Below are positions 9,321 through 20,510 of a stretch of 64,000 nucleotides of DNA, piece after piece. The notes beneath the pieces were generated by a model, which saw only the letters and a program-made list of their open reading frames with translations, was not told where the DNA came from and did not search any database. Each line of letters starts with the position of its first letter. The first letter of the stretch is position 1. The translations under genes were made by a program, and so were the position numbers. This stretch comes from Acridotheres tristis (taxonomy: Eukaryota > Chordata > Aves > Passeriformes > Sturnidae): contig CM072887.1 in NCBI GenBank assembly GCA_037013685.1, positions 49,899,154-49,963,153 of the forward strand, read 5' to 3'.

Positions 9321-12300
9321 TGGGCCAGACCTGCTATAAGAATATATGAAACTTTGCAGCCTGGACCCCTCTCCACTGATAATGACGGTCAGTCCTGTTA
9401 TCATGGACCTCTTCCTTTGTCCTTCCCTTGCCTGCCAGGCAAAGAAGCTCTGCCGCTTACATTTTCTTCTTGACCCTCCTTGTCCTTTTCTCAAGTGCCT
9501 CTTATGCTGGTTAGATAAAAGGTAGCAGTGTTCTAAAACGCTGCCTCTGTAGTTTTGCTATGTAAAATGACATTCATTCTGAAGAGTGGTAAGAAAATAA
9601 TGATCTCATTAGAAGACAGTTTAGCTGTGTAGTGGTTCCTCTCTGTAGTGGAGATTAAATAGCAGCTAACTACAAACAATAGTCATTTAAACAAAGAGCC
9701 GGCATCAAAGTTATTATCTCTCTTTCTGCCCTTCAAGAATATAATCAGAAATTGATCCTCTCTCCACTGCACATTTTCATCAAAGATCCTGAATTTTAAG
9801 CTTGAAACACTAATTGTTTTGTGCATGTGTGCATGTGTCTATGTCTTCTAAACTGGTTTCTCAGGTTGGTGTTCTTAACTAATTATTGGTGACATTTCAC
9901 TTTTTTTGGCCATGAACTTTCTCCATTGTTTTTTTTTTCCTTCTTCCTCAGAAAGAAAGAATACAAACCCTGTCTCGAAAAAGAGAGTTGAAGTGGCAGA
10001 AATAAAGGAAATAATAGTGCAAACAGCTTTCTCTCTTCTGTGTATGAAGAATGCTAGGAGCACATGGTCACTGCACATTTGGGAAGTGGAATAAAAGAGA
10101 TGGTTCAGAGTTGCAGATGCTGCCCAGACTGTAATCAGAATAAGAGAAGGATGGGAATGATGAACCGGGGATTTCCAGTTTCATGCTGCATCCAGGAGAA
10201 TGTTTAAGTGGAATTGCAAAACAAGATGCAAGGAGGCTTTGGAAATGAACAGCCAGCCCTCTCTCCTCTGACCCAACACCCTCCATCTCCTCAGGTGATG
10301 GTACGTCATTTGTTTCCTTCCTGAAACGAGACCTACTTTCCTTGGTTGATGCCTGCTCACAGCAGAACGCCGGCTCTTTACACTCATGCAGATTTTGAAC
10401 TGTGGAAGGGGAGAGCCATGGAAAGCAAACCATTCAGGAACATGTTGCCTAAAACTAGAACTGTGTGATTGCTGCTCCTGCTGTTGCAATTGCTGCCATG
10501 AAACACCACTGAGGGGCCTGCATTTCGGGGATGGCAACAAGCAAAGGAGTGGTGTATGTATAATGATGATTATGATGCTGGTTCATATATGCGTACATGC
10601 AACAAACCCCAAGTTGTTTGATTTGTGGTTGACTCAAATTCTACGTCAGTTAGGAAAGAACAGCTTGAGAGAAAATTATGCTCACTGCAGTGCATGAAAA
10701 TGCTTCATTTTTCTAAACATCTTTGTTCAGTGTGAAGAACCAGATTCATGAAGACCCAAAATATAGAACTGTCACTGTTTTTTTAAGGGCAGATGTATGC
10801 AGTCACCTACGTTTATCATGACCTCCAAATGCCAATTATATCTCTAGGAAATCTGGAAGAAAAATGTCAGGCTTTTTGTTTGAGATTTCCTGTGAAAAGT
10901 GAAAACTGAAGCAATAGCCTGGTTAAAGCCTCAGTCTAGTAGGTGTTGATCTGATATGAACGGATTTCTTTCTGGAACAATTCTCTTTGCTGTGGAAAAC
11001 ATTGTGAAGTATGTATTTTTCTTTCCTTGAAAGTACATTTTTATTGAAAGAGACTTTTTTGTCTTTTAAATGAAAAACATTTTGACCAAGTCATCTAGGG
11101 ATATAAAAGAGCCCAAATACTAGCGAGTCTAAATTCCTGACCTCTGATCTGGAGAAGTGACTGAATGCATAATGTTGAAGAATAGCAAAAAGGGAAGAAG
11201 TGTAATAAAAGATAATAGCAGTAACTTCTACTACCCGCATCCAATCGAGAAAGAAGTTATCTAAGGACATTGTAGCACTCACAGAAGCAGCTAAAAAGAA
11301 AGCAGGAAGAAAGAGAAAACAAATTATGATTAAATGGCGAAGTTCAAAATGCTGTTTGAGGTAAGCAAGAGCCTCTGGAAAATGGAGAGAGAGCAGGAAT
11401 GAAGCCAAAAGTAAAGAGTGCAAGCTATGATAAGAAAAAAGAAGATGAAAATTCTGAAGAATGGCAATTACTTGATAATAAGGGTTATTTAAATATGTGA
11501 GATACTGTAAGCCCATCTGTCCACAGGATTTCAAGGATGCAAGGAAAGCAATTAAGGGGAACAGGGTTCTTCCAGAGAGTTTTGACAACTCCTTTGATTG
11601 CCAGCGGGGTAGATGGTACAGAGGAATTCAGTGAATTTGTGGAAGAGTCAAATTAGTTTCACATTGGTTCTGTGCAACAGTGCACAAAAGCATTGCCTTG
11701 CAGTGCCAGGCCATCTGTGTGACCTACCTGGGGTTGTGGCTGGAAACACTTCTTCCAGAGCTGGTGGCAACCTTCAGGATGGGGACTTGCGTGGATGGGC
11801 TGAATCTGTGGGAGCTGCCTCTGCTATTTCCGATGTTTTTTTCCATGCTTTTACAGGCCTCTGGTAGTTCAGCTCTGCTGCTTGCCCTGCCTCTCTGGGG
11901 AGCAAAGCAGCCAGGACAGCACTGGCTAATGAACAGAGTACAACAGCAGGAGGTCTTCCACCCTGGTTTATTCATTGTGGCCCCAGGTTTTACTCGGCAA
12001 AACTCCTTCACTCACAAAACAAGTTTAATGCTGTCTCTGATACAGTGTATGGCTACTGTACCTTGACTTTCAATTACATTAAATCCTATTATAATCACTT
12101 TCTTTATAACAAATCCTCTTTAACACCTGAAAAGCTCAGTTCCCATGGGTGCAGTGCTGTGTTCTTGAAATAAAAAACAGTGGAATTCTAATGGAAATGC
12201 ATTAACTGGGAGAATACTTTGAAAATGTGCCTGGCATGAAAGGCCTTCAGCACACAGCTTACATTCAAATAGCAGAGGAGAAAAAAATTTCCAGAGCCAA

Positions 12301-13428
12301 GCACTTGTACACCAGCTGCCTTAAGACAGAGTGTCTGAATCACTGTGTTATCACAGTAAAACATCTTGTATGGAAAATCATCACTATCCAAAGACAGGTC
12401 AAGTACAGGTTATCTAAGTACTGTTATTATAGAACTGAATGTTTTCCATCAAAACAGGAGCAAGAATTTGAAGAGATTTACGGTGATGGCCAAGAGGCTC
12501 AGTGGTTTAGTTGATAAACCATGGAGCTTCTTTGTGATTTTTTAATTTGTTGTTGCTGCTTTTTTTTTTTTCTGGCTGGCAGAAAAGCATCAAAAGTAGT
12601 ATGCCACTATTTGTTAACAATTCTTTTCAGGGTTCTATCCTTCCTGGAAAAATAAAAGATTTTGTGCATGATTCACATGATGTTTGGTTTTTCATATATA
12701 AAAAATTACCCTGCTGTTTTCTATTAAAATGAGAAATAATGACTCAGATGCACTTCATTGGGGGAGATAGATAGAGAGGGGAAGAATATTTCTAATACAG
12801 ATGCAAATCCAGTACCTCCATCCAAACAACTGGGTCTTTCTCAATGTATTTTACATACAACTTGAAAAGGAAATGCTTACTCAGAGGTTCTAGGAGATAG
12901 CAGGTAAAATGAATGATGTGAATAATTCATGCCTTTAGGGTACCATTCACATCTTGGTCTGTTTCCCATGCTAGTTGGGTTTGCAGAGGGAACTGAGGCT
13001 GAAAGCCTCAGCTACACCTTCATGCTTACAAACTACTTACAAACTACATGTGGGACTCTCTCACATACTGGCCAAACAATGAAGAATAGATAACACTTTT
13101 GCATACAGATTTTAGTGGTAGAAAAATCCTCAACCCTGTTCTTATCCTATCTGAGTACTGGTTCATGCCTTTGCTTACTTGGCACTACCCCAAAGTGGAG
13201 AATATACTGCAGACACAGTTTGTAGTAAATGATTTTTTGTGTAGATCTTGCTTGTGAAATAATTTAACTTACACTTTAACTTACATGACCCCTCTTGGTA
13301 CATTCATACCTTCTTTAAATACCACCAAATTTGGTTGCATTTCAACCACATTTCTGGCAGTGGTGCTGATAAATGTCATGCCGAGCTGGGAGGACTACTC
13401 ACATGTCGTTCTAGAACACATCAGCAAC
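9321..13428. other. Unique non-coding DNA
   Basis: No gene, array or recognisable transposon is seen. A polypyrimidine tract ending in AG near 9,930-9,951 resembles a splice acceptor, but no matching donor follows a sensible frame. A 165-codon minus-strand frame (11,091-11,588) lies opposite a purine-rich plus strand and looks accidental. A GC-richer patch at 11,600-12,060 has overlapping frames on both strands and no recognised product. Confidence 0.55.
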
Positions 13429-13440
13429 AAAAAAAAAAAA
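13429..13440. repeat. A12 homopolymer
   Basis: Twelve consecutive A, followed by a GAAAAG stretch. No retroposed gene is recognised upstream of it. Confidence 0.85.
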
Positions 13441-16400
13441 GAAAAGAAATCATGATCACGGTTTTCCAGCATAGACAACTGCCTTCTGACCTAGACTCTG
13501 TTTGGGTGATAGTGGGGCTCCATATCAGCTTATGACTGTGGACCTGCACCCTGAGGAGGTGGAGTCTGTCATTAAGTATGTGAACACATTTCTCTTTGAT
13601 TTTCAAGCTAGGGCCATGATAGTGTATGCAGGCTTGTTCTTCTGCTAGAATATGGCAAAATGTGATGGCTTTGTTGAATGGTGAATGTGCACTAACATAA
13701 GGCAATACTCTCTTCCAAAGGAAAAAAAACAACATTATTTTTTTCTGTATAGAAATCTTTTTATAGATTATTGTGTGTATAATTCTGCGGAAGTAGCATA
13801 CTTCTTTTTTCAAAGTGGAGCTAAAAAATTGTCTGAATTTTGTGGAAAGGTTATGTAACTGTACTCTTTCTTTAAATAGTACTTTTTATTCGTACTGCTT
13901 ACTTTCTCATCAGTATGAAAAAAAATATTTTCCTAGCACAAAAGGTAATTTCCAAAGGACTGTAATTAGTTCATGAAAACTCTGCCTTTTGTCATATCTC
14001 CTCAGTTGAAATGGAAAAAAAGGATGGACCTTTTTCTTTGTTAAAACAAAAACATAGCATATGAGGTAAGGGAGCCTAAAGGAATCATATGACAATTTAT
14101 GTCTTAGGTCTACAGAAAATGATATTGCAGCAGTACTGTAGATTCATGACTTCTCACTTTGATTGCCAACTTTTGGAAAACCTAGAAGTGGCAACTGTCA
14201 TCTATTTCTCTGCTCATCTCTCCTGAGAGAGAGCCTGGAGCCTTATGAAAAAGACATATAGTTCAAGTGCTAATGGGGAGTTAAGAAGGAAGCTATAAAA
14301 GCCCTAATACTGCAAGGTGACTCTGGTACAGTCACATACACTTTTGATCTCTGAGGATCACCTGAACTCACCATCAATTTTTTGGTCCCAAACAGGAGGA
14401 AAGGGGTACTAACAGAAGGAAGAAGACTGCCAGAGATTTGGGCAAAATGAAAGGAAAGGGATGAGGAAAGAAGAAAAAAGAAAAGGCAGACATTGATGGC
14501 AGTGGATAATAAAGAATGGTACCTAAAAAAGAATGGTCTGGCAGAAAGAATTTTTTTTTTTAATTTAATTTTAGGTGATATTTTTTAGCATTGTGTAAAA
14601 AGATCATACATTTTAGCAATAGTCAAAGACAAGAAGAAAAGATAGAAATTATGGGAATAAGAGGAACTAAAATCTTCTCACCCTCTCATGTTCATCTTTC
14701 TTCTATGTTCTTATTGTGAAGCACTGCCAATAAGTGATTTATTTTTTAATAATAAACACATGATGCAACCATTTCTGCTGCATCCCCTGGATTATGGTCA
14801 TGGATGAAGAAGGGAGAAATATCTTCTGAACAAAGGTTCTTATTTACATAAAGATATAGCTAATCCTAAAATCATAAAAAATGACACTGTAAATAAATTT
14901 AGGGCCTATAAATAGAACTCAATTTTAAAGGGCTTACTTAAATAGGCTCAAACCACAAAATAGAAGTTTATTGAAATATGATTTTAAATATAAGTTTATT
15001 TGAATAGGCACAAGCCATACATTTCAAATCCAGTTTTAGAAACCCCCAAATTTTAGGAGTGTTTGGAGCAATGGTTTTTGTTTCATCCCATTATAGCGGA
15101 GGTTACTTTTCATTTAGATTAGGGTTCATATTTCATATGCATCCAAAATCTGGAGCTCGATTATGTGCTCTGCTTAAAAATTATAACTAAAGAATGAATG
15201 AGAACATCTTTATTTTTGTCGGTTGTATTCCAATCAAATACTATGATTTTCTTTTGTAGTTCTGTTGTTCTGTAACAACCATTTTTAACCTGAAGTTTTT
15301 CAATAAGCATAACGACATTGACCATTAAGTTAATGAAGTTAGTGAAGATAGGAAAACTATAAAAAACATTATAGGGTATTACTAAACATGCATCTAAGGA
15401 GATTGGGAGTACTATATGGTTTATTACTTGAGGACCAACATGGGATACTGTAACTAAAATCTGTTTCGTAATTCATATACACAAGAGGATAGATTTAGGG
15501 TTGCAAATGGTGTAACTCAGCATAAATTTAATGGAACAGTGCCATTTTATAACAGGAGGCTCTCTACATCTCAGAGGGGTTGACTTTTGCTTCTGAAAAA
15601 CATTATAAATGCAGTGACAGTGTCTCCCACTGCAGCTGGCATGGAGGGCCTAGGTGGTGTTGCCCTTGATGTAGCTAGCTCTGACAGAAGCAGTGGCCAT
15701 GCTTTGACTAAAGAGTTGTCCCTGTGGAAGAGATGAGGTTTGATATTCTCTGAAGTAGGAAAGGAAAGAAAGACACTGCTAGATAAGCACGTTGCCAAAG
15801 ATGCAGCACCCCAGCATTGGTCTGCCTGGTTTCTCTGCTGGAAAGATGGGCACAGGGAAGAACATTTTTGTAAAGAGGGCAAGGTAAATATAGCAGTAAA
15901 TGGCAAAGCGATGTGTGTCTGAAGCTTTTTGGTAGGGCTCCTGGCTAAGTCTAATGAGTCATTGTGCTTTGGGGAAGCAGAACAGCTCATGTGAAATATA
16001 GGATCATGTTCACAGGGAAATGCATCTTTTCTGCTGCAAAACAGGCTGCTACTGTGGCAGGTAAAGAGATGCCCCTTAAGAAATGGCACAGGTTGTTTGA
16101 CATATCTGCTCTTTGGGCTCAGTTCTGGTTTGCAGCAGCAAAGTGTGTTACAGGGTCCTTAAGTGAAAGCCTGACTGGGGTGAAGCCCATGAGTTTTTTG
16201 TTATGACCTGAAGTGTAGTGGGGATTTTAGCCTTAGGTCAAATTTGCTCTGAAAAAGTAATGTAAAGGAAAAAAACGCTAGGTCCTCTGAGACAGGAAGT
16301 GCTTAAAATTCCCTTACTAAGATTACACTATTCTGCCCTTTGAATATTTTGCTTACAGCTTTGTAGGTGGCCTGACTACACGTAATAGTTGGAAATCAGA

Positions 16401-17669
16401 GTGGAAGGTAGTCAGTGTTAGCAGGTATTTTTTGATTATAACAAAACAACTAAGGGAAATGCAGAAAAATGTCGTAATTTGTCTCAAACTACATGGCCAT
16501 CCTTACTGGACTTCTCAGAGACTCCTTGAAGTTTTACTTATGTGATTCAGTATGTAGCCATGTCTGCCTTCCAGTCAAGAAGAGTAAAATGATCTTTTGC
16601 TTACCATTCCATTAATTCTTTAACACCTGCTCAAATGCATAATTCTCCAGGCTGTAGCATGCTCAGATATGAGAGCCTGCAGGATAAATACTAGCTAATA
16701 CACTAGAAATAATGCAGTATCCCTGTGGAAGCAGAATTAAGTACTTGATTTTGGCTGGGTGTATGGTGAAGCTGTTAGGAAGAAAAAAAGCAGAAAAAAA
16801 AAGGGATTGCAGAACTGTGATACAGTGTTTCAGAAATTTTATACACCTTCTTGTGTAGCCTCTGTAGGGCTGCAGTAAACCTAAAGGAAGCCCAGTTCAA
16901 TTAATATAAGGCAGACAAACCTTTTCAAATAGCAGATAGCCTTTGAGTTTCAGAAATGTATCTTATGCTTTTGGCAAAGGTTGATGAGTCATATATATTC
17001 CTTGTGTGTTCAACATGAGGATCAGGCTAAAATTAACCCCATTCTGAGGCAGAAGGTAGGCAACTTGACACTGTGATCCATTATGCTAAAGAGAAATGTT
17101 TCTGTCTAAACCCAGAGGTAAACTGCACAGACAAGGAGTCATTGAAATGAATTATGTGGCCAATCTTGTTAGGCCTAGGTCAGAAGCAGAGATATCTCTC
17201 CATTTCTGTTCCTCCACCTCCTAAGTACATTTAGCCTTTACACTATTAGACTTCCCTGGGCTCTTTTTTAAAATGTCACCTGCTCCACAGATTCCAGCAT
17301 TTTGTATTTTTAGATGCTGGGGTCAGGATGAGTGCAAAAATAATGACATTTCTGCCCTTACAAGTAATTCCTTCTTTTTATTGCTTGTAGGAATGAGCCA
17401 TAATACAGAGTGAAGGAAAACTGCTTAACCATTTTAACCTCTCACAATCTGAGAGAGAAATTACAAAGAAAAGGAGCCTCTTCCTAGCCCAGTAACCTTC
17501 CTTGTACCTACCAGCATCATGAAGAAGTCCCTTCCTGGTGTGCTTTTGAAGCTACTTGCATGGTGGACAATACTGGAGTGTATTGTAAGGCATTTTGTTC
17601 CTCTGACCATTCTGGAAAGCAGCTTTGCCAGAAATGCAGCTGATCTGATACTCTCATTTCTTCAACCAC
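13441..17669. other. Unique AT-rich non-coding DNA
   Basis: No gene is recognised. A purine-rich tract lies at about 14,449-14,488. A 172-codon minus-strand frame (15,571-16,089) faces two shorter plus-strand frames; none shows a recognisable domain or splice context. Confidence 0.55.
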
Positions 17670-17684
17670 TTTTTTTTTTTTTTT
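17670..17684. repeat. T15 homopolymer
   Basis: Fifteen consecutive T in unique DNA. Confidence 0.85.
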
Positions 17685-18479
17685 AAGTTTCATTTAGAAT
17701 GTACCATTTTTCCCTTCAGAGCAAGGTTAAATGCTTGTTCTAGGCTCTCTTTCTGTCTTTGAATTAAGATCCTTTTCTCCCCCTCTGCCCCCCTTACTGT
17801 GCAAGGCTATGTCACACCACTCCTGAACAAGGAAGTGAAGCTATTTTATGTGGAATCAGTTATCACTGAGACACCCCAACATGCCATTTTCAAACGGGAA
17901 GATCTGGCTTAAATTTTTTTTTTCTTCCAAGACAAGTCCAGCTACTGAGTCCACAGTAATTCCCATTTTATATGGGGGGGAAGGATATTTTCTCAAATGA
18001 ACATCAACTTTCAAAATATAAATAAAAAAGACCTTAACAAACTGTTTTTCACTTTTTAACTAGAAGGTCCATTATGTTTGAAACCTGGCCATAAGTGTGG
18101 TAAGGGCTTCTTCTTAGTGTCGCTGTATTTTAAGGTTGGGACTAGTCATTCTGGTCTTTGGTGCTTAATTGCCTCAAAATGGTGTTTTCTGTTCCTGCCT
18201 TTAACCAGCTGAGATTGCTTCAAAATACGAAGAGCAAGACTATCAAAGGGAAAAGACAATCTCACAGAGGTATTCTCAGAAACAGTGTATTAAGCTGAGT
18301 CTTCTGGGAATACGTTTTTAAAAAAGGATCCAATTTACCATAAGGCTGCCTTGCAGTGGTTAGCCTGGTGTAGTTTTCCTCAGGGGAATACATTCAAGTG
18401 TGGTGGTGGGGTAAAGAAAAGCATGTGTTTTTTATTAAGAACTTTTAGCCCTTTACCATTTCTGTAAGGAAACACCACC
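17685..18479. other. Unique non-coding DNA
   Basis: No gene or transposon is seen between the T-run and the CNE-like block at 18.5 kb. Confidence 0.5.
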
Positions 18480-18965
18480 ACAGATGATAACTGAGCAAAG
18501 GAAAGATCGTATTTTAAGTGAATTCCTATTCAATCAGTGATGATTTTTCATGCCTTTTCATCACTTTTATTAGTATTTTAAAGGAGCAATAAAGAATACA
18601 TATCTATTAAACGCATGAAACCTTCCACAAACCCTCTGATGCAAAAAAGAAAGAAAAAAAATCTAAACCATTCATTATAATTTCACCGTTTGTCAAAAAC
18701 ATGATTTAAAAATAGAAAGAAAGGAGAAATTACGTGTTGATCTATATTTAGTGTAATCAGGCTTTTGAATGAAGTTTTGAGGCCCATATTTTCATAATTG
18801 TGTGTGTGCAACTGATTGGAATTTTATGGCAGGCGAGCTTTCCTTGAGGGAGGGAGATAGATTACTGAGTCAATATTTGAGGGCTCTTTTGTTTTGCTTT
18901 GTTTTAATGTTATTGGAAAGTCTGGGTGGCAGCCATGATAAGTGCTTTACAGCTCACAGATTATT
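18480..18965. promoter_or_regulatory. Candidate conserved non-coding element (proximal half)
   Basis: A repeat-free AT-rich block with a dense run of recognisable motif cores. They include an exact TGAGTCA AP-1 site at 18,866-18,872 with AGATAGATTA just upstream, and a CAATCAGTGATGAT stretch near 18,530. It is followed by a doubled A-run and then a second block of the same texture. There are many stops in every frame, so it is not coding. Regulatory function is inferred from texture only. Confidence 0.33.
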
Positions 18966-19012
18966 AAAAAAAAAAAAAAGAACTAATTATTAAAAAAAAA
19001 AAAATAAAAAAA
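18966..19012. repeat. Doubled poly-A with duplicated ATTATTA leader
   Basis: A14 at 18,966-18,979 and A13 at 18,992-19,004, then A7 at 19,006-19,012. Each of the two long runs is preceded by ATTATT or ATTATTA, so the second looks like a local duplication of the first plus its leader. Confidence 0.85.
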
Positions 19013-19049
19013 CAATCAATTGGTTGCACATGTCCAATACAGGAGCACA

Positions 19050-19330
19050 GTGATTTAAAATATTTGTCGTGTGTGCTTTACATCCGCGGAAATACCATAT
19101 GAAGCTGTATTAATGATCAGGATAATTTACTTGAGAAGAGACTTCTGGATCAGGTTAGTTTGTATTAGAAATTCAGACCTCATTTGAATGTACTTATGAG
19201 GCCTTTAGTGAAATGAAGAGGCAGGGGAAGAAGGATGTTGTGCTGTCTGCTAAATATTAATAAACAACGAAGTAGAAAGTTTTGCTCAACACAGAAGCTT
19301 TTAAAATGTACTTCTGTGTTAAAAAACATC
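19050..19330. promoter_or_regulatory. Candidate conserved non-coding element (distal half)
   Basis: Unique block containing a CATATG E-box at 19,096-19,101 close to a rare CCGCGG, a TAATGATCAGG stretch and a TAAACA forkhead-type core at 19,261-19,266. It resumes the texture of the block before the A-run, which suggests that one element was interrupted. Inference only. Confidence 0.3.
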
Positions 19331-20364
19331 CTTAGTATCTCAACAGCTTTGAGTAATTCTTAAGAATCTATTGAAGAAAAAAAAAAAGAGTATATCTTTA
19401 TATATCATTACTCACTTCTATCCATGTATAGGTAAGTTTATTCCAGCAGGATGCAGGTGACCCTTAGACCACTACTGCCTACATACAATATTTTCAGAAT
19501 TCTGGGAAACACATTAAGAAGTTACACTTCTGGAAACAATACTCCTCTGTCAAATCTCGTAAAGCAATACAAACCAGAGAGATTCCATAAACTTTGCAAG
19601 TTTTGTACAGCCATGTTTCTTGAAAAAAGCAACTCCCCTGTTGCCCTTGGCTCTGAGTAAACTTTTTGGCTTGTCTTTTGCCATGCACTTAGAATAAAAT
19701 GAATCCTTCAGCTTAACGAGATACTGTCAAGTAAAGAAGCTGAGAGACCAGATTTTATTCCTTTTTATTTCTTCTAAAATGTTTTACAGAACCAAACATT
19801 AATTAAAGTATATAGGTGCACGTGTGCTCACATACACACACACATATACAGATGTAGTCCTAAATGGAGCAGCATTTTATCTCCTAAAGTTTCAACTAAG
19901 TATTTTTTAAATATACATAAAATGAAACCACCTAGTATTTGAAAAACTTGACTTCAAATATGGTGTTTGATTTTTTTTTTTGTTTTTCCAGCCCTCTGCA
20001 CTTTCCGGAGTGGAGTTGTGTAATCTCACTAGAGAAAACATAAAAGACATACAAACTGGACTTTATAAGTATGAAGTAACCTAAATCAATCGCTGCTTTA
20101 AGAAAGTAGCCTTATTACCTTGCTGTTTCTTTGTCCTCTTATACAAAACAATTTTGTGCCACAGTGAACACTGGATAATTTGTGTTAAAAAAAGTTGTAG
20201 AGTCATAATTTCTGATTTATTCTCACATTAGTTTAGGCTATTCATAATAACAGTAATATAAACACTATATAGCTCTTTTCTGAATCCTTAATTGAGGGGT
20301 CTGAGAGATCATAGAAAAGAAGGAAATATAGAAAAAAAATAAGAAAAAAATGCTAAGTGTATGT
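19331..20364. other. Unique AT-rich non-coding DNA
   Basis: No gene is seen. A short A-run near 19,377-19,388 and a small CA-type repeat near 19,833-19,850 are the only low-complexity features. Confidence 0.5.
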
Positions 20365-20510
20365 TTTCCTGATTTTAAAGTTGGGGAGCAGAGACAAAGG
20401 AGAGAAAAGTGATTTTCTCAGTGTCACCCATGAGGACAGTGGCAGAAAGGGGTACAAAATTCAGATTTGCCGAGAATCAATATAATATGGTATCCACTTT
20501 CTCCTCTATT
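20365..20510 (-). mobile_element. MIR-like SINE fragment, reverse orientation
   Basis: The plus strand follows the reversed MIR consensus over about 140 bases. A TTGGGGAGCAGAGACAAAGG stretch sits where MIR has TGGGGAAACTGAGGCACAGAG. Then comes a GTGATTTTCTCAGTGTCACC stretch where MIR has GTGACTTGCCCAAGGTCACA, then a GTGGCAGAAAGGGG core and an ATTCAGAT segment. The order and spacing of four blocks make chance unlikely. Old and inactive; ends approximate. Confidence 0.6.

Noticed and set aside
9930..10094. Polypyrimidine tract plus AG followed by a short open frame, like a splice acceptor and exon
   Set aside because: No suitable donor follows, the frame ends quickly and no known protein is recognised.
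12484..12515. GGCTCAGTGGTTTAGTTGA, like a tRNA A box
   Set aside because: No B box at the right distance and no cloverleaf.
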